Both the position numbers and the translations under genes were made by a program. The notes under the pieces are model-generated. The model saw only the letters and a program-made list of their open reading frames with translations, was not told where the DNA came from and did no database searches. A stretch of 64,000 nt of DNA from NCBI RefSeq assembly GCF_030386795.1, contig NZ_JANUQM010000015.1, positions 208,970 to 272,969 of the forward strand, in the 5' to 3' direction. Source of the DNA: Streptomyces sp. S.PNR 29 (GTDB taxonomy: Bacteria; Actinomycetota; Actinomycetes; Streptomycetales; Streptomycetaceae). Numbering within the stretch: position 1 is the stretch's first letter; every line of letters starts with the position of its first letter. Shown in pieces: positions 18,187-27,091 of this stretch.

Positions 18187-18850
18187 ACCGGCATGGATCG
18201 AGTTCTGGACGGCTTGCAACCCGGGCTGCCGGGCAGGCCGCGGCGACCAGCGCACCTGAGACAGGTCAATACTTTCGCCTTCGAAGAGTTCGGGCGGCTC
18301 GGCATCCGCCCCAGCGGCGGATCCTGCTGGGCGGAGAAGGGCAGGCCCGACCGGGTGCCGTGGATCTACCACCGCATCCACGGGGTCACGTCCTTCCACG
18401 GCTGCTACTCGTTCGGCGACGACACCCTGTGGGGCGTCAACCGGCGCCGCAAAGGGATCAACCCGATCTGGGCCGCACTCAAGACCATCCGGTCAGCGCG
18501 TCCCGACGGCGCCCCGATCTGCGTGCTCCTGAACAACCTGTCCGCCCACAAGGGCAGCAAGATCCGCCGATGAGCCCGGAAGGACAAGGTTGAGCTGTGC
18601 TTCACGCCCGCGAATGCCTCCTGGGCGCACCGGATCGAGACGCACTTCGGTCCGCTGCGGCAGTTCACCCCGACCAACTTCCTCCACCCCAACCACACCG
18701 TTCAGACAAGGGAGTTGCAGCGACGACTGCGCTGGCGCAACCAGAATGCCCGGCACCCCGGTACCCCGACGTCCTGGCAGCTCAGCGCCGTGAACGTGCC
18801 CGCATTCTCAGCGAGAAGAGGATTCGCCGGGGCCGCCCCACGCACCCAAG
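18187..18850 (+). pseudogene. IS630-family transposase, nonsense and frameshift mutations
   Basis: The text FAFEEFGRLGIRPSGGSCWA, then YHRIHGVTSFHGCYSFGDDT and ICVLLNNLSAHKGSKIRR covers the first Asp block and the NLSAHK block of IS630-type enzymes. A TGA at 18571-18573 replaces the usual Trp after IRR. The same frame resumes as ARKDKVELCFTPANASWAH, and a frameshift near 18755 leads to PDVLAAQRRERARILSEK. The 5' third is missing. It is the same family as the fragment at 1-339. Confidence 0.8.
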
Positions 18851-18937
18851 CAGCCTGCTCACCCCAACCGGCGCACCCTCACGGACAACTCACCAGTTGG
18901 AAGGGGTTGCCCTCTTGCCTCGCGATACGGTGCTGTC

Positions 18938-19594
18938 ATGTCTCGATCAGCCGAAACCGGATCAGTCTTGTCTCCCGTCACCGCGGACGACGTCGACCTT
19001 GCCGTGCGACTTGCTGTGGGCGTCCTGCGGGACGCACCCCCGGAGGGGTGGGGCGGTAAGGCCGGTTCGCTGAAGTGGGACTGCTGGGAGACCGTCGAAC
19101 ACCTCGCCAACGACCTGTTGTACTACGCCGTGCAGCTGGGGCCGCAGAGCCCGCCGCTGGACACCCATGTGCCTTTCGCGTTGCGTCAGAAGAGGCCGGA
19201 CGGGCCCGCGTACTTCCTCTTCGCGGAGCGTGATGCGGGTCCGGCTGGCCTGGTGCAGGTGCTGGAGGCGTGCGGAGCGCTGCTGGTCGCCATGGTGCGT
19301 ACGACGCCGCCCCGGGTCCGCGCCCACCACGCCGCCGGGGTGTCGGATCCTGAGGGCTTCGCGGCGATGGGGGTGGTAGAGACGCTGGTACACATGCACG
19401 ATGTGGCGGAAGGCTTCGGACTTGCCTGGACCCCGCCCTCCGCTCTCTGCTCGCGGGTGCTCGCCCGTCTGTTTCCAAAGGCTCCGGGCGGCGAGGATCC
19501 CTGGCTCACTCTGTTGTGGGCCACCGGCCGCGCCGAACTACCGGGGCACCCTCGTCTCACCACGTGGCGCTGGGTCAGTACACCGCGATCATAG
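18938..19594 (+). CDS. DinB/maleylpyruvate isomerase-fold protein
   Basis: This is a 218-residue soluble protein. WDCWETVEHLANDLLYYAVQ near residue 47 and AMGVVETLVHMHDVAEGFGL near residue 148 place His and Glu/Asp residues as in the four-helix MDMPI/DinB superfamily, which binds a metal and often uses mycothiol. The ATG at 18938 is the only start fitting the domain edge. Its substrate is unknown. It stands alone between an IS630 remnant and IS5 debris. Confidence 0.6.
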   Translation: MSRSAETGSVLSPVTADDVDLAVRLAVGVLRDAPPEGWGGKAGSLKWDCWETVEHLANDLLYYAVQLGPQSPPLDTHVPFALRQKRPDGPAYFLFAERDAGPAGLVQVLEACGALLVAMVRTTPPRVRAHHAAGVSDPEGFAAMGVVETLVHMHDVAEGFGLAWTPPSALCSRVLARLFPKAPGGEDPWLTLLWATGRAELPGHPRLTTWRWVSTPRS

Positions 19595-19743
19595 GGGGTC
19601 GGCTTCAGCCGCGGCCAGGCTGATGATCGTGCCCTTACCGAGGCGAGAGCGCACGGGGCCACCCGTCCCAACCGGCAACCCTATGCGTCAGGGCAGTGCA
19701 GAACTGCCATGTCGCTCTCCTGTTTGTCCATGGGATGGGTTGG

Positions 19744-19894
19744 CTACGAACGGCCGTCAGCCGGCCTGACCGGGGCGGCGTCCCAGACACCGGTGGCCGC
19801 GGCTTCCCGCGCGTAGTTGGAGAAGCCCTTGGGCGTTCGGGCCAGTGCTTCCTCGACGCCGTGGACCAGATGGGCGTTCTGGCCGTCCAAGCAC
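19744..19894 (-). pseudogene. NAD(P)H-binding (NmrA-like) oxidoreductase, 3' tail
   Basis: On the minus strand the frame HLVHGVEEALARTPKGFSNY continues AREAAATGVWD and stops at TAG (19744-19746). This is the characteristic C-terminus of NmrA-type NAD(P)-binding proteins. The Rossmann part is absent because IS5 sequence begins where it should be. Confidence 0.45.
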
Positions 19895-19899
19895 ACGAT

Positions 19900-20123
19900 T
19901 CCCCAAGCCGAAGAACCAGCGGGACAAGCACCATCGCCGCGGCAGCAAGGCCGGCCGGCCCGTCGGCTTCGACAAGACGATCTACAAGCGCAGGAACGCA
20001 GTCGAGCGAACGATCAATGCGCTGAAGAACTCCCGGGCCGTGGTCACGAGATTCGACAGGCGCGCCTATGTCTTCCACGGCACCGACACCGTGGCTTCGA
20101 TCCGCGTTTGGCTCAAGCCGTGA
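19900..20123 (+). pseudogene. IS5-family transposase, 3' fragment
   Basis: The frame reads IAAG-type debris, then GRPVGFDKTIYKRRNAVERT, INALKNSRAVVTRFDRRAYV and SIRVWLKP before TGA. YKRRNAVER is the catalytic-Glu block of the IS427 group. It ends 30 bases before the kinase gene and may have contributed to that gene's upstream region. Confidence 0.75.
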
Positions 20124-20152
20124 TCACTTGGCCTTCGTGACAAGATCTGGGC

Positions 20153-20677
20153 GTGACGACGTTGTTCCTGACGGTTGGCCTGCCCGGAGCCGGAAAGACC
20201 ACGAGAGCTCGACAACTGGCCGAGGAGCACAACGCGCTTCGGCTGACGCCGGATGAGTGGATGCTCCCGCTGTTCGGCGATCCGCAGCCGGCCGGGAAGC
20301 GCGATGTGCTGGAAGGTCGGCTGCTCTGGCTGGGGCTGGAGGCGCTGAAGCTGGGAACGAACGTCGTCCTGGATTTCGGATGCTGGTCTCGTGACGAGAG
20401 GTCCGCGATCCGCTGGTTGGTGATGTCTGTGGGTGCGTCCTGTCAACTCGTGTACGTGCCGGTGGACCATGAGACCCAACGTGCTCGGATCGCCCATCGC
20501 CAGTCGACCACACCTGATCAGACCTTTGTGATGAGCGAGACGGACCTCTTGCACTGGAGGACGCTGTTCGAGGAGCCCGACGCCATGGAACTCGATGGAC
20601 ATGAGGTAGCAGGTCCGCCTCCTGGGTGGTCAGGATGGCTCGAGTGGGCCGCCGACCGGTGGCCATCGCTCGCGTGA
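20153..20677 (+). CDS. P-loop AAA/zeta-like small kinase
   Basis: The product is 174 residues from GTG 20153. VGLPGAGKTTRAR is a Walker A motif at residues 8-20, LTPDEWMLPLFGD and VVLDFGCWSRDER follow as in the predicted-kinase (COG0645) and chloramphenicol-phosphotransferase-like group, and RIAHRQS carries likely lid arginines. It would phosphorylate a small molecule. No partner antitoxin gene is adjacent, which argues against a zeta toxin pair. Substrate is unknown. Confidence 0.7.
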   Translation: MTTLFLTVGLPGAGKTTRARQLAEEHNALRLTPDEWMLPLFGDPQPAGKRDVLEGRLLWLGLEALKLGTNVVLDFGCWSRDERSAIRWLVMSVGASCQLVYVPVDHETQRARIAHRQSTTPDQTFVMSETDLLHWRTLFEEPDAMELDGHEVAGPPPGWSGWLEWAADRWPSLA

Positions 20678-20738
20678 CTGTCCGGCCAACCTTGGTGCCG
20701 GCCAGCCACGCAGCCGTGCCAGGAGTGCCGAGCCCGGA

Positions 20739-20761
20739 ATGATCCGCCGGACAGGCTCTAG
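20739..20761 (-). repeat. Orphan IS terminus-like repeat, copy 2
   Basis: ATGATCCGCCGGACAGGC then TCTAG repeats the 15-base core found at 17376-17390. The CTAG at its edge fits an IS5-type target site. The roughly 400 bases around it (20680-21085) contain no gene that I can support. Confidence 0.4.
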
Positions 20762-21169
20762 CCGAGGCAGCGGGACGGGCGAGCCAGAATCCTTGCGTTC
20801 CGAGACACGGATCGTCCGCAGTAGGAGCGGAGCCTGCCTCAGACCACGCCCGTCCACTATCCAGCCGATTGGGTGACGTGCTCGGGGCGCTGGTTACCGG
20901 GCGGGCCTGGGAATTCCCAGCAACCGATGGCCGCGGTCCGCTCCGCTTGGGAACAGCTCGCTGCCGAAGGGCTGGCGACCCTCCGCGATGGCTACCCTCT
21001 GTGAGCCGCGAACCCGAGGCAGGGGCGAGCTCGGCCAACAGCGCAGGGGCAGAGAGCGGGCCTTGATGCTGCCGCTGACAGGGATCCCAGTTGCTCCGAC
21101 GTCGTCGCGCCAGCGGTGGTGATCACGAGAGGAAGAAGCACAGCGACCCTGCCCCGCCAGCGAGGCTTG

Positions 21170-21577
21170 ACCGAGCAGGCCGCTACCAGGCCATCGACAC
21201 CACCTGCCGCCTGCTGCGGCTGCCGTCAATCCGCCACGAGTTCGCCGAGTTCGCCGACCGGGCGGCCAGGGATCAGATGACCTACCGCGGCTTTCTCGCC
21301 GATCTGCTGCATCGACGAGCTCGGATACATGGACCTCGACCGGCACGGCGCTGAACTGCTCTTCCAGGTCCTGATCGAGCGCGAGGAGAAGAACAGCGTC
21401 GCCATCGCCTCCAACGAGTCCTTCGGCGGCTGGACAAAAACGTGCACTGATCCCCGTCTCTGCGCGGCCATCGTCGACCGGCTCACCTTCAACGGAACGA
21501 TCATCGAGACCGGCACCGACCGCCACCGGCTCGCCAGCACCCGGGCCCATGCCGAAGCCCCGGTCAAGGCCGGTTGA
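21170..21577 (+). pseudogene. IS21-family helper ATPase IstB, internal deletion
   Basis: YQAIDTTCRLLRLPSIRHEF then RDQMTYRGFLADLL is the N-terminal helical part of IstB. The frame then shifts and jumps to IDELGYMDLDRHGAELLFQV, which holds Walker B, followed by VDRLTFNGTIIETGT and a C-terminal basic tail. The Walker A region between these blocks has been deleted. The partner istA is absent. Confidence 0.75.
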
Positions 21578-21628
21578 TCCTGGCGCCAGAGCGTTGGTCC
21601 TGCCGGCCTGGCGGCAGAACCAACGACA

Positions 21629-22177
21629 TCACAGCTCGTCGTTCAACAGCGAATACATGAACATGTCCCGGCGTCCGTCCCCCACCTGCTGCCAGCTCCG
21701 CAGCAGCCCCTCACGTCGGAACCCAGCACGCTCGGCAGTGCGCATGGAGGCTGTGTTCCACGGTTCCACCCACAGTTCAAGCCGGGGAATCCGCAGCTCA
21801 CGCAAGGCCCAGCCGACCACTGCGTCGACGGCAGCCACGGCGGCCCCCTGACCACGCGCCGACGTGACAACCCAGTAGCCCAGCGACGCGCGGCCCTGTT
21901 CCAGGTCCCTCAGCCACAGCCCGACCTGGCCAACTGGCCGATCGTCAGAGGTCACGATGACGAACGTATACCCAGCCCTTGCGATTGCTCGGCCCCATTG
22001 CCGTTCGATGAACGCGACGCCTGCCGACTCGGAATAAGGCGACGGCACCGTCGTGATCAAGGGGATGCAGCCGTCTTCCGACGCCTCACGGACAAGCGGA
22101 AGGTCCGAAAGGCGCCACGGACGAAGCGTGAATCCACCACCAGCGGCGAGTTCAGGCACGTCAAGAGGCTGCTCCAT
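21629..22177 (-). CDS. GNAT acetyltransferase (RimJ/RimL type)
   Basis: The product is 182 residues from the ATG at 22175-22177. LRPWRLSDLPLVREASEDG and the C-terminal WNTASMRTAERAGFRREGLL are RimJ/RimL-type blocks, and VVTSARGQGAAVAAVDAVVG is the acetyl-CoA loop. Such enzymes acetylate N-terminal or small-molecule amines. Upstream in-frame residues are low-complexity, so the later ATG is preferred. No context clue to substrate is available. Confidence 0.8.
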   Translation of the reverse strand: MEQPLDVPELAAGGGFTLRPWRLSDLPLVREASEDGCIPLITTVPSPYSESAGVAFIERQWGRAIARAGYTFVIVTSDDRPVGQVGLWLRDLEQGRASLGYWVVTSARGQGAAVAAVDAVVGWALRELRIPRLELWVEPWNTASMRTAERAGFRREGLLRSWQQVGDGRRDMFMYSLLNDEL

Positions 22178-22570
22178 CCACCCATCCTGCCGAGTGCTCC
22201 AAGCCGGTCCGCACCTGGGTTTCGGCACCACCCCGCACCCGTCGCTCCCTCCAGGACGACGAGCGACGTTGGGGCAGGTGACGTCATTTCTCGTGACCAT
22301 CCGCTGGCCCTCTGATCACCAACCGCTGCTGAAACCGATCGACAAACGCTGCCGCTGAACGTGAACAAAGCCGCGCCTGCGAACAGCAGCTCCAGCGCAT
22401 CGCTGCCGAAGGGCGCGCCAGCTGAGAGCCTGCCTGCGAACGCCGGGTCCTGAAAGGTGAGGTACTGGCCTGCTGGGGCTTGCCCTGGTGGCCGCCCAGC
22501 AGGCCGCCGTTCTTCCCTGGGCGCGGCTGGTGGCGCCCAGGGGGAGCATGCACTCTTCCAGTTCAGGCTC

Positions 22571-22948
22571 TCACGCCTGCCACCGCGCCGAGTCGCAGAA
22601 GCGGTCGTCACCCGTGCCTGAACCGTCGTGGTCGAGACAGACCCGGAAGGTGTAGTAGGTGCCGTCGTCAAGGTTGTATTGACCGCCGTCGTCGGCGCTT
22701 CGATCGTCGCAGTCGCCGTTCCCGCTGGCCCTGAGTGAGTAGCGGGTGCTTCCGTTCGGGTTGATGACGTAGGCGACCGCGCTCCAGCCGTCCGCTTGCT
22801 CGTCACAGACCTTTGTCTTGTCCCCGTCGCTGTTGAACGTGAGCTTGCCGCCCGGGTTGTCGTCGTCGGTCTTCATCTCGTGGCTGGCGGCATGGGCCCC
22901 CGTCGCCATGGTTAAGGAGACGACGACCGCCGCCGCCATGACGGTCAA
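22571..22948 (-). CDS. Small secreted protein of unknown function
   Basis: Starting from TTG 22948 or ATG 22939, the first 20 residues (MAAAVVVSLTMATGAHA) are a signal-like hydrophobic stretch ending AHA, a good signal peptidase I site. The mature part is acidic, with four Cys (KVCDEQADG, GDCDDRS, FRVCLDHDG, FCDSARW), probably two disulfides, and no membrane anchor. The n-region lacks a Lys or Arg, so the true start may have been lost. I recognise no family. Confidence 0.55.
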   Translation of the reverse strand: MTVMAAAVVVSLTMATGAHAASHEMKTDDDNPGGKLTFNSDGDKTKVCDEQADGWSAVAYVINPNGSTRYSLRASGNGDCDDRSADDGGQYNLDDGTYYTFRVCLDHDGSGTGDDRFCDSARWQA

Positions 22949-23209
22949 GGGCTACAAGACCGAACGGTCCGAAGGCGGCCTGCCCTCGGCCGCCATGCAG
23001 GAACTCGGCATACAACTCCCGTTGTAACCGGCGCGCCTTACCACGATGACCAACGGGCTGAGCATCCCTACCTGGTCAGCTCCTCTATCGGGGCACCGCA
23101 CTCGCGAGGCCATCAAAGATCGGCTGATCTACCCGGACGAGGACGCGATGCACCTGATCGGCTACCAGTTCCGAATGAGGCCGTGCGCGCAAGCTCAGGC
23201 GGGCTGTCT

Positions 23210-24010
23210 CTAGCGGTCCTTGGCCTGGGGCCGGGCGCCGCGTTCGTCGATGAGTGCCGCGAAGCCGTCGAGCACGCAGCGCAGGCCGAACTCGTAGGTG
23301 TGGTCGGGGTTGTACGCGCCTTGGTGGGCTGCGCCGGCCGCGCTGCCCACACGGGTGGCGAGTGGGTAGCGGGCGGGGTCGAAGACACGGGCCAGGAGGG
23401 GGGCGTTAGCGGCCCACCACTGCTCGTCCGACATGGCGCTGTCACGGTGGGCGGCTTGGGCGTCGTGTGCGGTGCGGGCGGTGGACTGGACGAAGGCGAG
23501 GAGGTGGGTGAGCGCGGCGTCTCTTTCGATGTCGTCGAGTCCGGTCCCCTCGAAGGCGCCCAGTTCGCGCTCGTACTTGGCCATCAGGCCGGGTCCGAGG
23601 GCCGGACGGGTGCTGGGCAGGGTGGCCGCCCAGGGGTGTCGGCGGAAGAGGGCTCGGTTCTCGTGGGCGACGGTCGTGACACGGGTGCGCCAGCTGGTGC
23701 CCGGAGGGTGCTCGGTGCGCGGCATCTGCTGGTAGACGGTGTCGAGCATGACGTCGAGGAGCTCGGCTTTGCCCGGGATGTAGGTGTACAGCGTCATGGG
23801 CGTGACGCCGAGCTCCTGGGCGATACGGCGCATGGTGAGCGTGTCCAGGCCGTCGCGGTCGGCGAGCTCAATGGCGGTCTGCACGACGACGTCGATGCTG
23901 AGCTGTTGCTTCGGCCCGCGTCTGGCGCCCTTGTGGCCTGCTTCGCGCCAGAGCAGTTCGAGCGTGCGTGCCGGGTCGCCTGCGCCGGTGCGGTCCTTCG
24001 CCTTCGCCAT
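23210..24010 (-). CDS. TetR-family regulator with TetR_C-type ligand domain
   Basis: This is a 266-residue protein. LSIDVVVQTAIELADRDGLD, then LTMRRIAQELGVTPMTLYTY form the N-terminal HTH around residues 38-85, and GKAELLDVMLDTVYQQM follows. The long C-terminal domain resembles the tetracycline-repressor C-domain group. It is transcribed divergently from a VOC-protein gene. A perfect 19-base palindrome lies 54 bases upstream of its start, so it probably represses itself and the VOC gene until a ligand binds. Confidence 0.88.
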   Translation of the reverse strand: MAKAKDRTGAGDPARTLELLWREAGHKGARRGPKQQLSIDVVVQTAIELADRDGLDTLTMRRIAQELGVTPMTLYTYIPGKAELLDVMLDTVYQQMPRTEHPPGTSWRTRVTTVAHENRALFRRHPWAATLPSTRPALGPGLMAKYERELGAFEGTGLDDIERDAALTHLLAFVQSTARTAHDAQAAHRDSAMSDEQWWAANAPLLARVFDPARYPLATRVGSAAGAAHQGAYNPDHTYEFGLRCVLDGFAALIDERGARPQAKDR

Positions 24011-24063
24011 GGCTCACATCCTCTCGCGGGCTCTTGCGTGTGGTTCGGGATCTTGGAGCGTAT

Positions 24064-24082
24064 CTCTATACTCAGTATAGAG
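24064..24082. promoter_or_regulatory. Palindromic operator for the TetR regulator
   Basis: CTCTATACT-C-AGTATAGAG is a perfect 9-1-9 inverted repeat. A half-site (TATAGAG) recurs at 24090-24096. It lies in the only AT-rich stretch of the divergent intergenic region, and a TTGGAG-17-TATAGA arrangement overlaps it on the plus strand. This is the expected layout of a TetR operator covering both promoters. Confidence 0.7.
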
Positions 24083-24155
24083 TACAATGTATAGAGTTAC
24101 TGAATGTGGCCGACTCGTCTGCCGGTTCCGGCGGCCCGTCCCCCTGGAGGAGAAC

Positions 24156-24539
24156 GTGCAGGTCACCGCCACCGCCATTTCCCTGAACGTCGACGACGTC
24201 GCCGCTTCCGCCCACTTCCTCACCCAACACTTCGGCTTCACGGAAGCCGCCGCTGCAGACGGCTTCGCGTCCCTCGTTCGCGAAGACGCGGCCAACGTGA
24301 TCTTTCTGCGGCGAGGGATCGAGGTCCTGCCCGAGGGCTTCAGGGATCAGCACGTCGCCGGGCTCATCGTGGCCTTCACCGTGACCGATCTGGAGGCCGA
24401 GTACGAGCGACTGCAGAACGAGCAGGTCTCCATCACCATGCCGCTGAGGGAAGAGCCGTGGGGCGAGCGGCTCTTCCAAGTCACCGATCCGAACGGCGTC
24501 ATCATTCAGTTGGTCGACTGGGTCACCCCGCCCCAGTGA
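24156..24539 (+). CDS. VOC (glyoxalase/bleomycin-resistance fold) protein
   Basis: The product is 127 residues starting at GTG 24156 after CTGGAGGA. SLNVDDVAASAHFLTQHFGF opens the first beta-alpha-beta-beta-beta unit and QVTDPNGVIIQLVDW closes the second, as in single-chain VOC proteins that dimerise. Such proteins sequester drugs or act as metal-dependent lyases or dioxygenases. Divergence from a TetR regulator with a shared palindrome suggests ligand-induced resistance or catabolism. Confidence 0.85.
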   Translation: MQVTATAISLNVDDVAASAHFLTQHFGFTEAAAADGFASLVREDAANVIFLRRGIEVLPEGFRDQHVAGLIVAFTVTDLEAEYERLQNEQVSITMPLREEPWGERLFQVTDPNGVIIQLVDWVTPPQ

Positions 24540-24771
24540 AGCGGTTCTCTCTGGCCGCCGCGCTGGTGGGGGCGGCCCTTGCGCTGGTGGCCTTGACCGT
24601 GTCGCTCCGGCCAACGGCCAGCGGGCGATCTCGATGCTTCAGCTGCTGCGCGGCCGGATCTACGGGGCCGACCACGATCACCCGGGACCGAAGCCGGGAC
24701 CGAGCTACCCCGTCGGGTGAAGATACGGCAGCGGCGTTACTGTCCCAGGGGGCCCGGGCGTAGTGCCGTAC

Positions 24772-25034
24772 ATGGACCGATCCACGAGACGCATGTGAGG
24801 GAGCCGGGCTTGGTCGTCGTCGACGTGGCGGCCGCCGACGACGCCACAGCGCTTGCCTTCCAGCGGCTGCTCGCCGACCGGTGGGCGACGGCGATGGCGG
24901 AGCACACGGCGCGGGACGCCGCTCAGTCCGGCGTACGGCTGCGCTGCCATCGGGACCTGCGCCAGCAGTTCACCGCGGCCCTCCGTGGTCGGCCTGGCCC
25001 TGGAGGCAACCACGGCCCGGGCCTGACTTCATGA
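24772..25034 (+). pseudogene. DUF6207 family gene, probable 1-base deletion after the start
   Basis: From about 24780 the frame reads IHETHVREPGLVVVDVAAAD, then ATALAFQRLLADRWATAMAE and GVRLRCHRDLRQQFTAAL, the DUF6207 family of small Streptomyces proteins. ATGGACCGATCCACGAG at 24772 would give the family start (M-D-P-I-H-E) if one C were added after GGACC. As written, the frame is lost. Translation could instead start at GTG 24796 and give a shortened protein. Confidence 0.55.
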
Positions 25035-25035
25035 C

Positions 25036-25250
25036 AGGTGCCGCCTTCGCCGAACAGCGGCATCTCCTGGACTTCGATGTCCGCGCGGAGGCGGTGAGGG
25101 CGGGTCGGGCGCCGCCACCGTCCGGTGCTGTCACGGGCGGCGTCGATGTCGACTTCCATCACGACATCGGGCTGCACCAGGACGGCATCGAGGGTGCGCT
25201 GCGTTGCCCACCCTGCCGAGGCCATCCAGCCCGTCCACGGATGCGCGCCG
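25036..25250 (-). pseudogene. ATP-dependent DNA ligase, 3' fragment (copy A)
   Basis: WTGWMASAGWATQRTLDAVL then VQPDVVMEVDIDAARDSTGR and WRRPTRPHR is the OB-fold end of the short actinobacterial ATP-dependent ligases. A parallel fragment at 27976-28469 carries WTGWSFSATWGSRETLDVAL and VEPELVVEVGVDVARD. The nucleotidyltransferase domain is missing in both. Confidence 0.6.
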
Positions 25251-25391
25251 CGCGGCGTGTGCGGGGGTGGGCAGGCAACGGGGGGATGTACCTGCCCACC
25301 CCTCGTACGAGACTCACTCACGGGGGGAAAGCGGGCCTCGCGGGGTCGATCTCGCGACCCACTGGCTACAGCGCACCGTGGGTCTCGGATG

Positions 25392-25560
25392 TCACACCCG
25401 GGAGTGCGGCTGGTCCAGCTGGTGTCTGCCCAGCAGCTGGGCCGCCTGGGGCTGCGCGTGCTCGGCAGCCGACTGAACATCTGCCACGACGTCTCCTCGC
25501 TCGCGCACCAGGTCCTCGTAGATCGGTGGGTGATCTGGCTCGTTCGGACTGCCTGTCACT
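25392..25560 (-). pseudogene. Small helical protein remnant
   Basis: The frame TGSPNEPDHPPIYEDLVRER continues GDVVADVQSAAEHAQPQAA and stops at 25392. Its composition (IYEDLVRERGDVVA then heptad-like Ala/Gln text) resembles a small conserved Streptomyces protein, but the start is unclear and the C-terminus seems cut. Low-confidence call. Confidence 0.3.
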
Positions 25561-25658
25561 GTGCTGGCCTTTCCATGTCGAGCGCTTTCCGCAGTAGTGG
25601 TTCCGGCGCGGCACTCGGCTGTCGCGAGGCACCAAAGAAGCACTGCGTTCACGTCACA

Positions 25659-26012
25659 TCAGGCTCGGTTGATCCGTGCGGCGATGCCGTGACCGATCAG
25701 CAGATAAATGACAGCCGGAAGTCCGTAATTGAGGACGATGCGTAGCCCTTCTGTGTTCATGGTGAAAATGTCTTGTGCCCAGCCGGACAGCCAGTCCGCC
25801 GCTCCGTGCACGAATTCGACAAAGGAGTTCGCCTGGTTGGCGTCGAGCAGGTAGAGCACGATCCACAGTCCCAGCAGACCGGCCGCGATGTCGGCGATCG
25901 TGCAGATGGTGAGGGCTGTTCTGCGTGCGGCGGCCTGGTTGCGGGCGGAGTGGTCGGGCGCTGAGGGCTGGTCGTAGGTCGGGTATCCGGAAGCCGGGCC
26001 GGTGTTGTTCAT
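25659..26012 (-). CDS. Small integral membrane protein of unknown function
   Basis: This 117-residue protein begins MNNTGPASGYPTYDQPSAPD, a Pro/Tyr-rich cytoplasmic start. Two clear helices follow at about residues 33-57 (LTICTIADIAAGLLGLWIVL) and 92-112 (IVLNYGLPAVIYLLIGHGIA). Between them lies an amphipathic stretch (FVHGAADWLSGWAQDIFTMN). No catalytic motif is visible. It is bounded by ligase debris and a broken decarboxylase gene. Confidence 0.6.
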   Translation of the reverse strand: MNNTGPASGYPTYDQPSAPDHSARNQAAARRTALTICTIADIAAGLLGLWIVLYLLDANQANSFVEFVHGAADWLSGWAQDIFTMNTEGLRIVLNYGLPAVIYLLIGHGIAARINRA

Positions 26013-26240
26013 GGGGAATCCGCTCTGACGGGTTTGCTGCCTCCCTCTACAGCGCCCGGTATTCGTCGCCGCGTTACACCCGGCACCTGGAACACGACAA
26101 TGTCGCGGCTTATTCGGTCACGTACGCAAAAGGTCACCCTGTGGCGTACATTCCGGGCACCGGAAAGCATGCCTAAAGGTTGTCCCGCGATGTTGGGCAA
26201 CGGCCGGGCGCTTGCGGGGGTGTAGTTACCGCGTCGGAAA

Positions 26241-26690
26241 TCAAGCGGCCCAGGTTTCCTCCTCCAGGAGGAGCCCGTCGGCCACATAGCTGATGGTTCG
26301 GTACCAGCCGATCACTACGAAGAGTTCGAGTAGCTGAGTGTCCTCGCAGTGAACGCGCAGGGCCTCCCAGGCGGACTACGAGAGCTTGGCCGTGTCGTGC
26401 AGTTCGTCGACTGCGTCGAGCAGCGCCGCATGGCGTGGCGACCATGCGACACTGCCCGCCAAATCGGTGTCGGTGGTTGCCCGGAGCTGTTCCCGGCTGA
26501 GTCCGGCCTGCTGTGCGAGAGTCGCGGCGTGCACGCCCCATTCGTAGGCACAGCCGGCGCGCGCGGTCACGCGGGCGATGACGATCTCGCCGTCGATGGC
26601 CGGGAGGAGCCCATGGCCCAGCAGTCCGGTACCCAGCGAGGTCCCGACAGTGGCTGCGGACTGCCAGCAGGACGATCAGCCCATAGCGGT
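26241..26690 (-). pseudogene. Carboxymuconolactone decarboxylase (AhpD-fold), nonsense mutation
   Basis: The frame reads EIVIARVTARAGCAYEWGVH, then RHAALLDAVDELHDTAKLS and a TAG (26376-26378). It resumes at once as SAWEALRVHCEDTQLLELFV and VIGWYRTISYVADGLLLEEE before TGA. These are continuous AhpD/CMD blocks, so the TAG is a nonsense mutation. One Cys is visible where the AhpD family often has CxxC. The first third of the gene is not recognisable. Confidence 0.65.
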
Positions 26691-27091
26691 CACAGAATCC
26701 GACCTGGTTGAAGTCCACCTCGACACGCCGGGAGCCGCAGAGCACGGCCGCCTGGGGTGTGCCTGTCTGTATCCGGACCGGTGATGCCGTTTGTCGAGCG
26801 ACCGCTGCAGGTGACGGACACGGGCCCACTGCTGCTGGCGGAAGCTGCCTGATCAGCGATCGACCACCGCCCACGGCTCGCTGCTTGGGTGTAACGCTTG
26901 GGGCGCCCGGTGCTTGTCATCGGTGGGCCGCAACCGCGGCTCCGCAAGGCCCGCGTCCCCCGTTGTGCCGGAACGGGCAGGTGTTCCCCCCGTCGCTTGC
27001 CCGCCCCGCCCTTCAGCGGCACACGTATCTGCAGTGGCCCAACCGCACATGCCCCTCTCGCGCAGCGCCCACACGGCACCCGAGCTGGTGA

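Noticed and set aside
22316..22570. Minus-strand Arg/Ala-rich frame between the GNAT and secreted-protein genes
   Set aside because: No ribosome site, domain or plausible start; treated as intergenic.
23020..23209. Short plus-strand text TREAIKDRLIYPDEDAMHLIG
   Set aside because: It looks protein-like but is under 60 codons with no start or recognised family; left unannotated.
26690..26800. STAS-like text on the minus strand (RRVEVDFNQVGFCDRYGLIV)
   Set aside because: It resembles part of an anti-sigma-factor antagonist domain, but it is too short, has no start, and lacks the conserved phosphorylatable Ser context.
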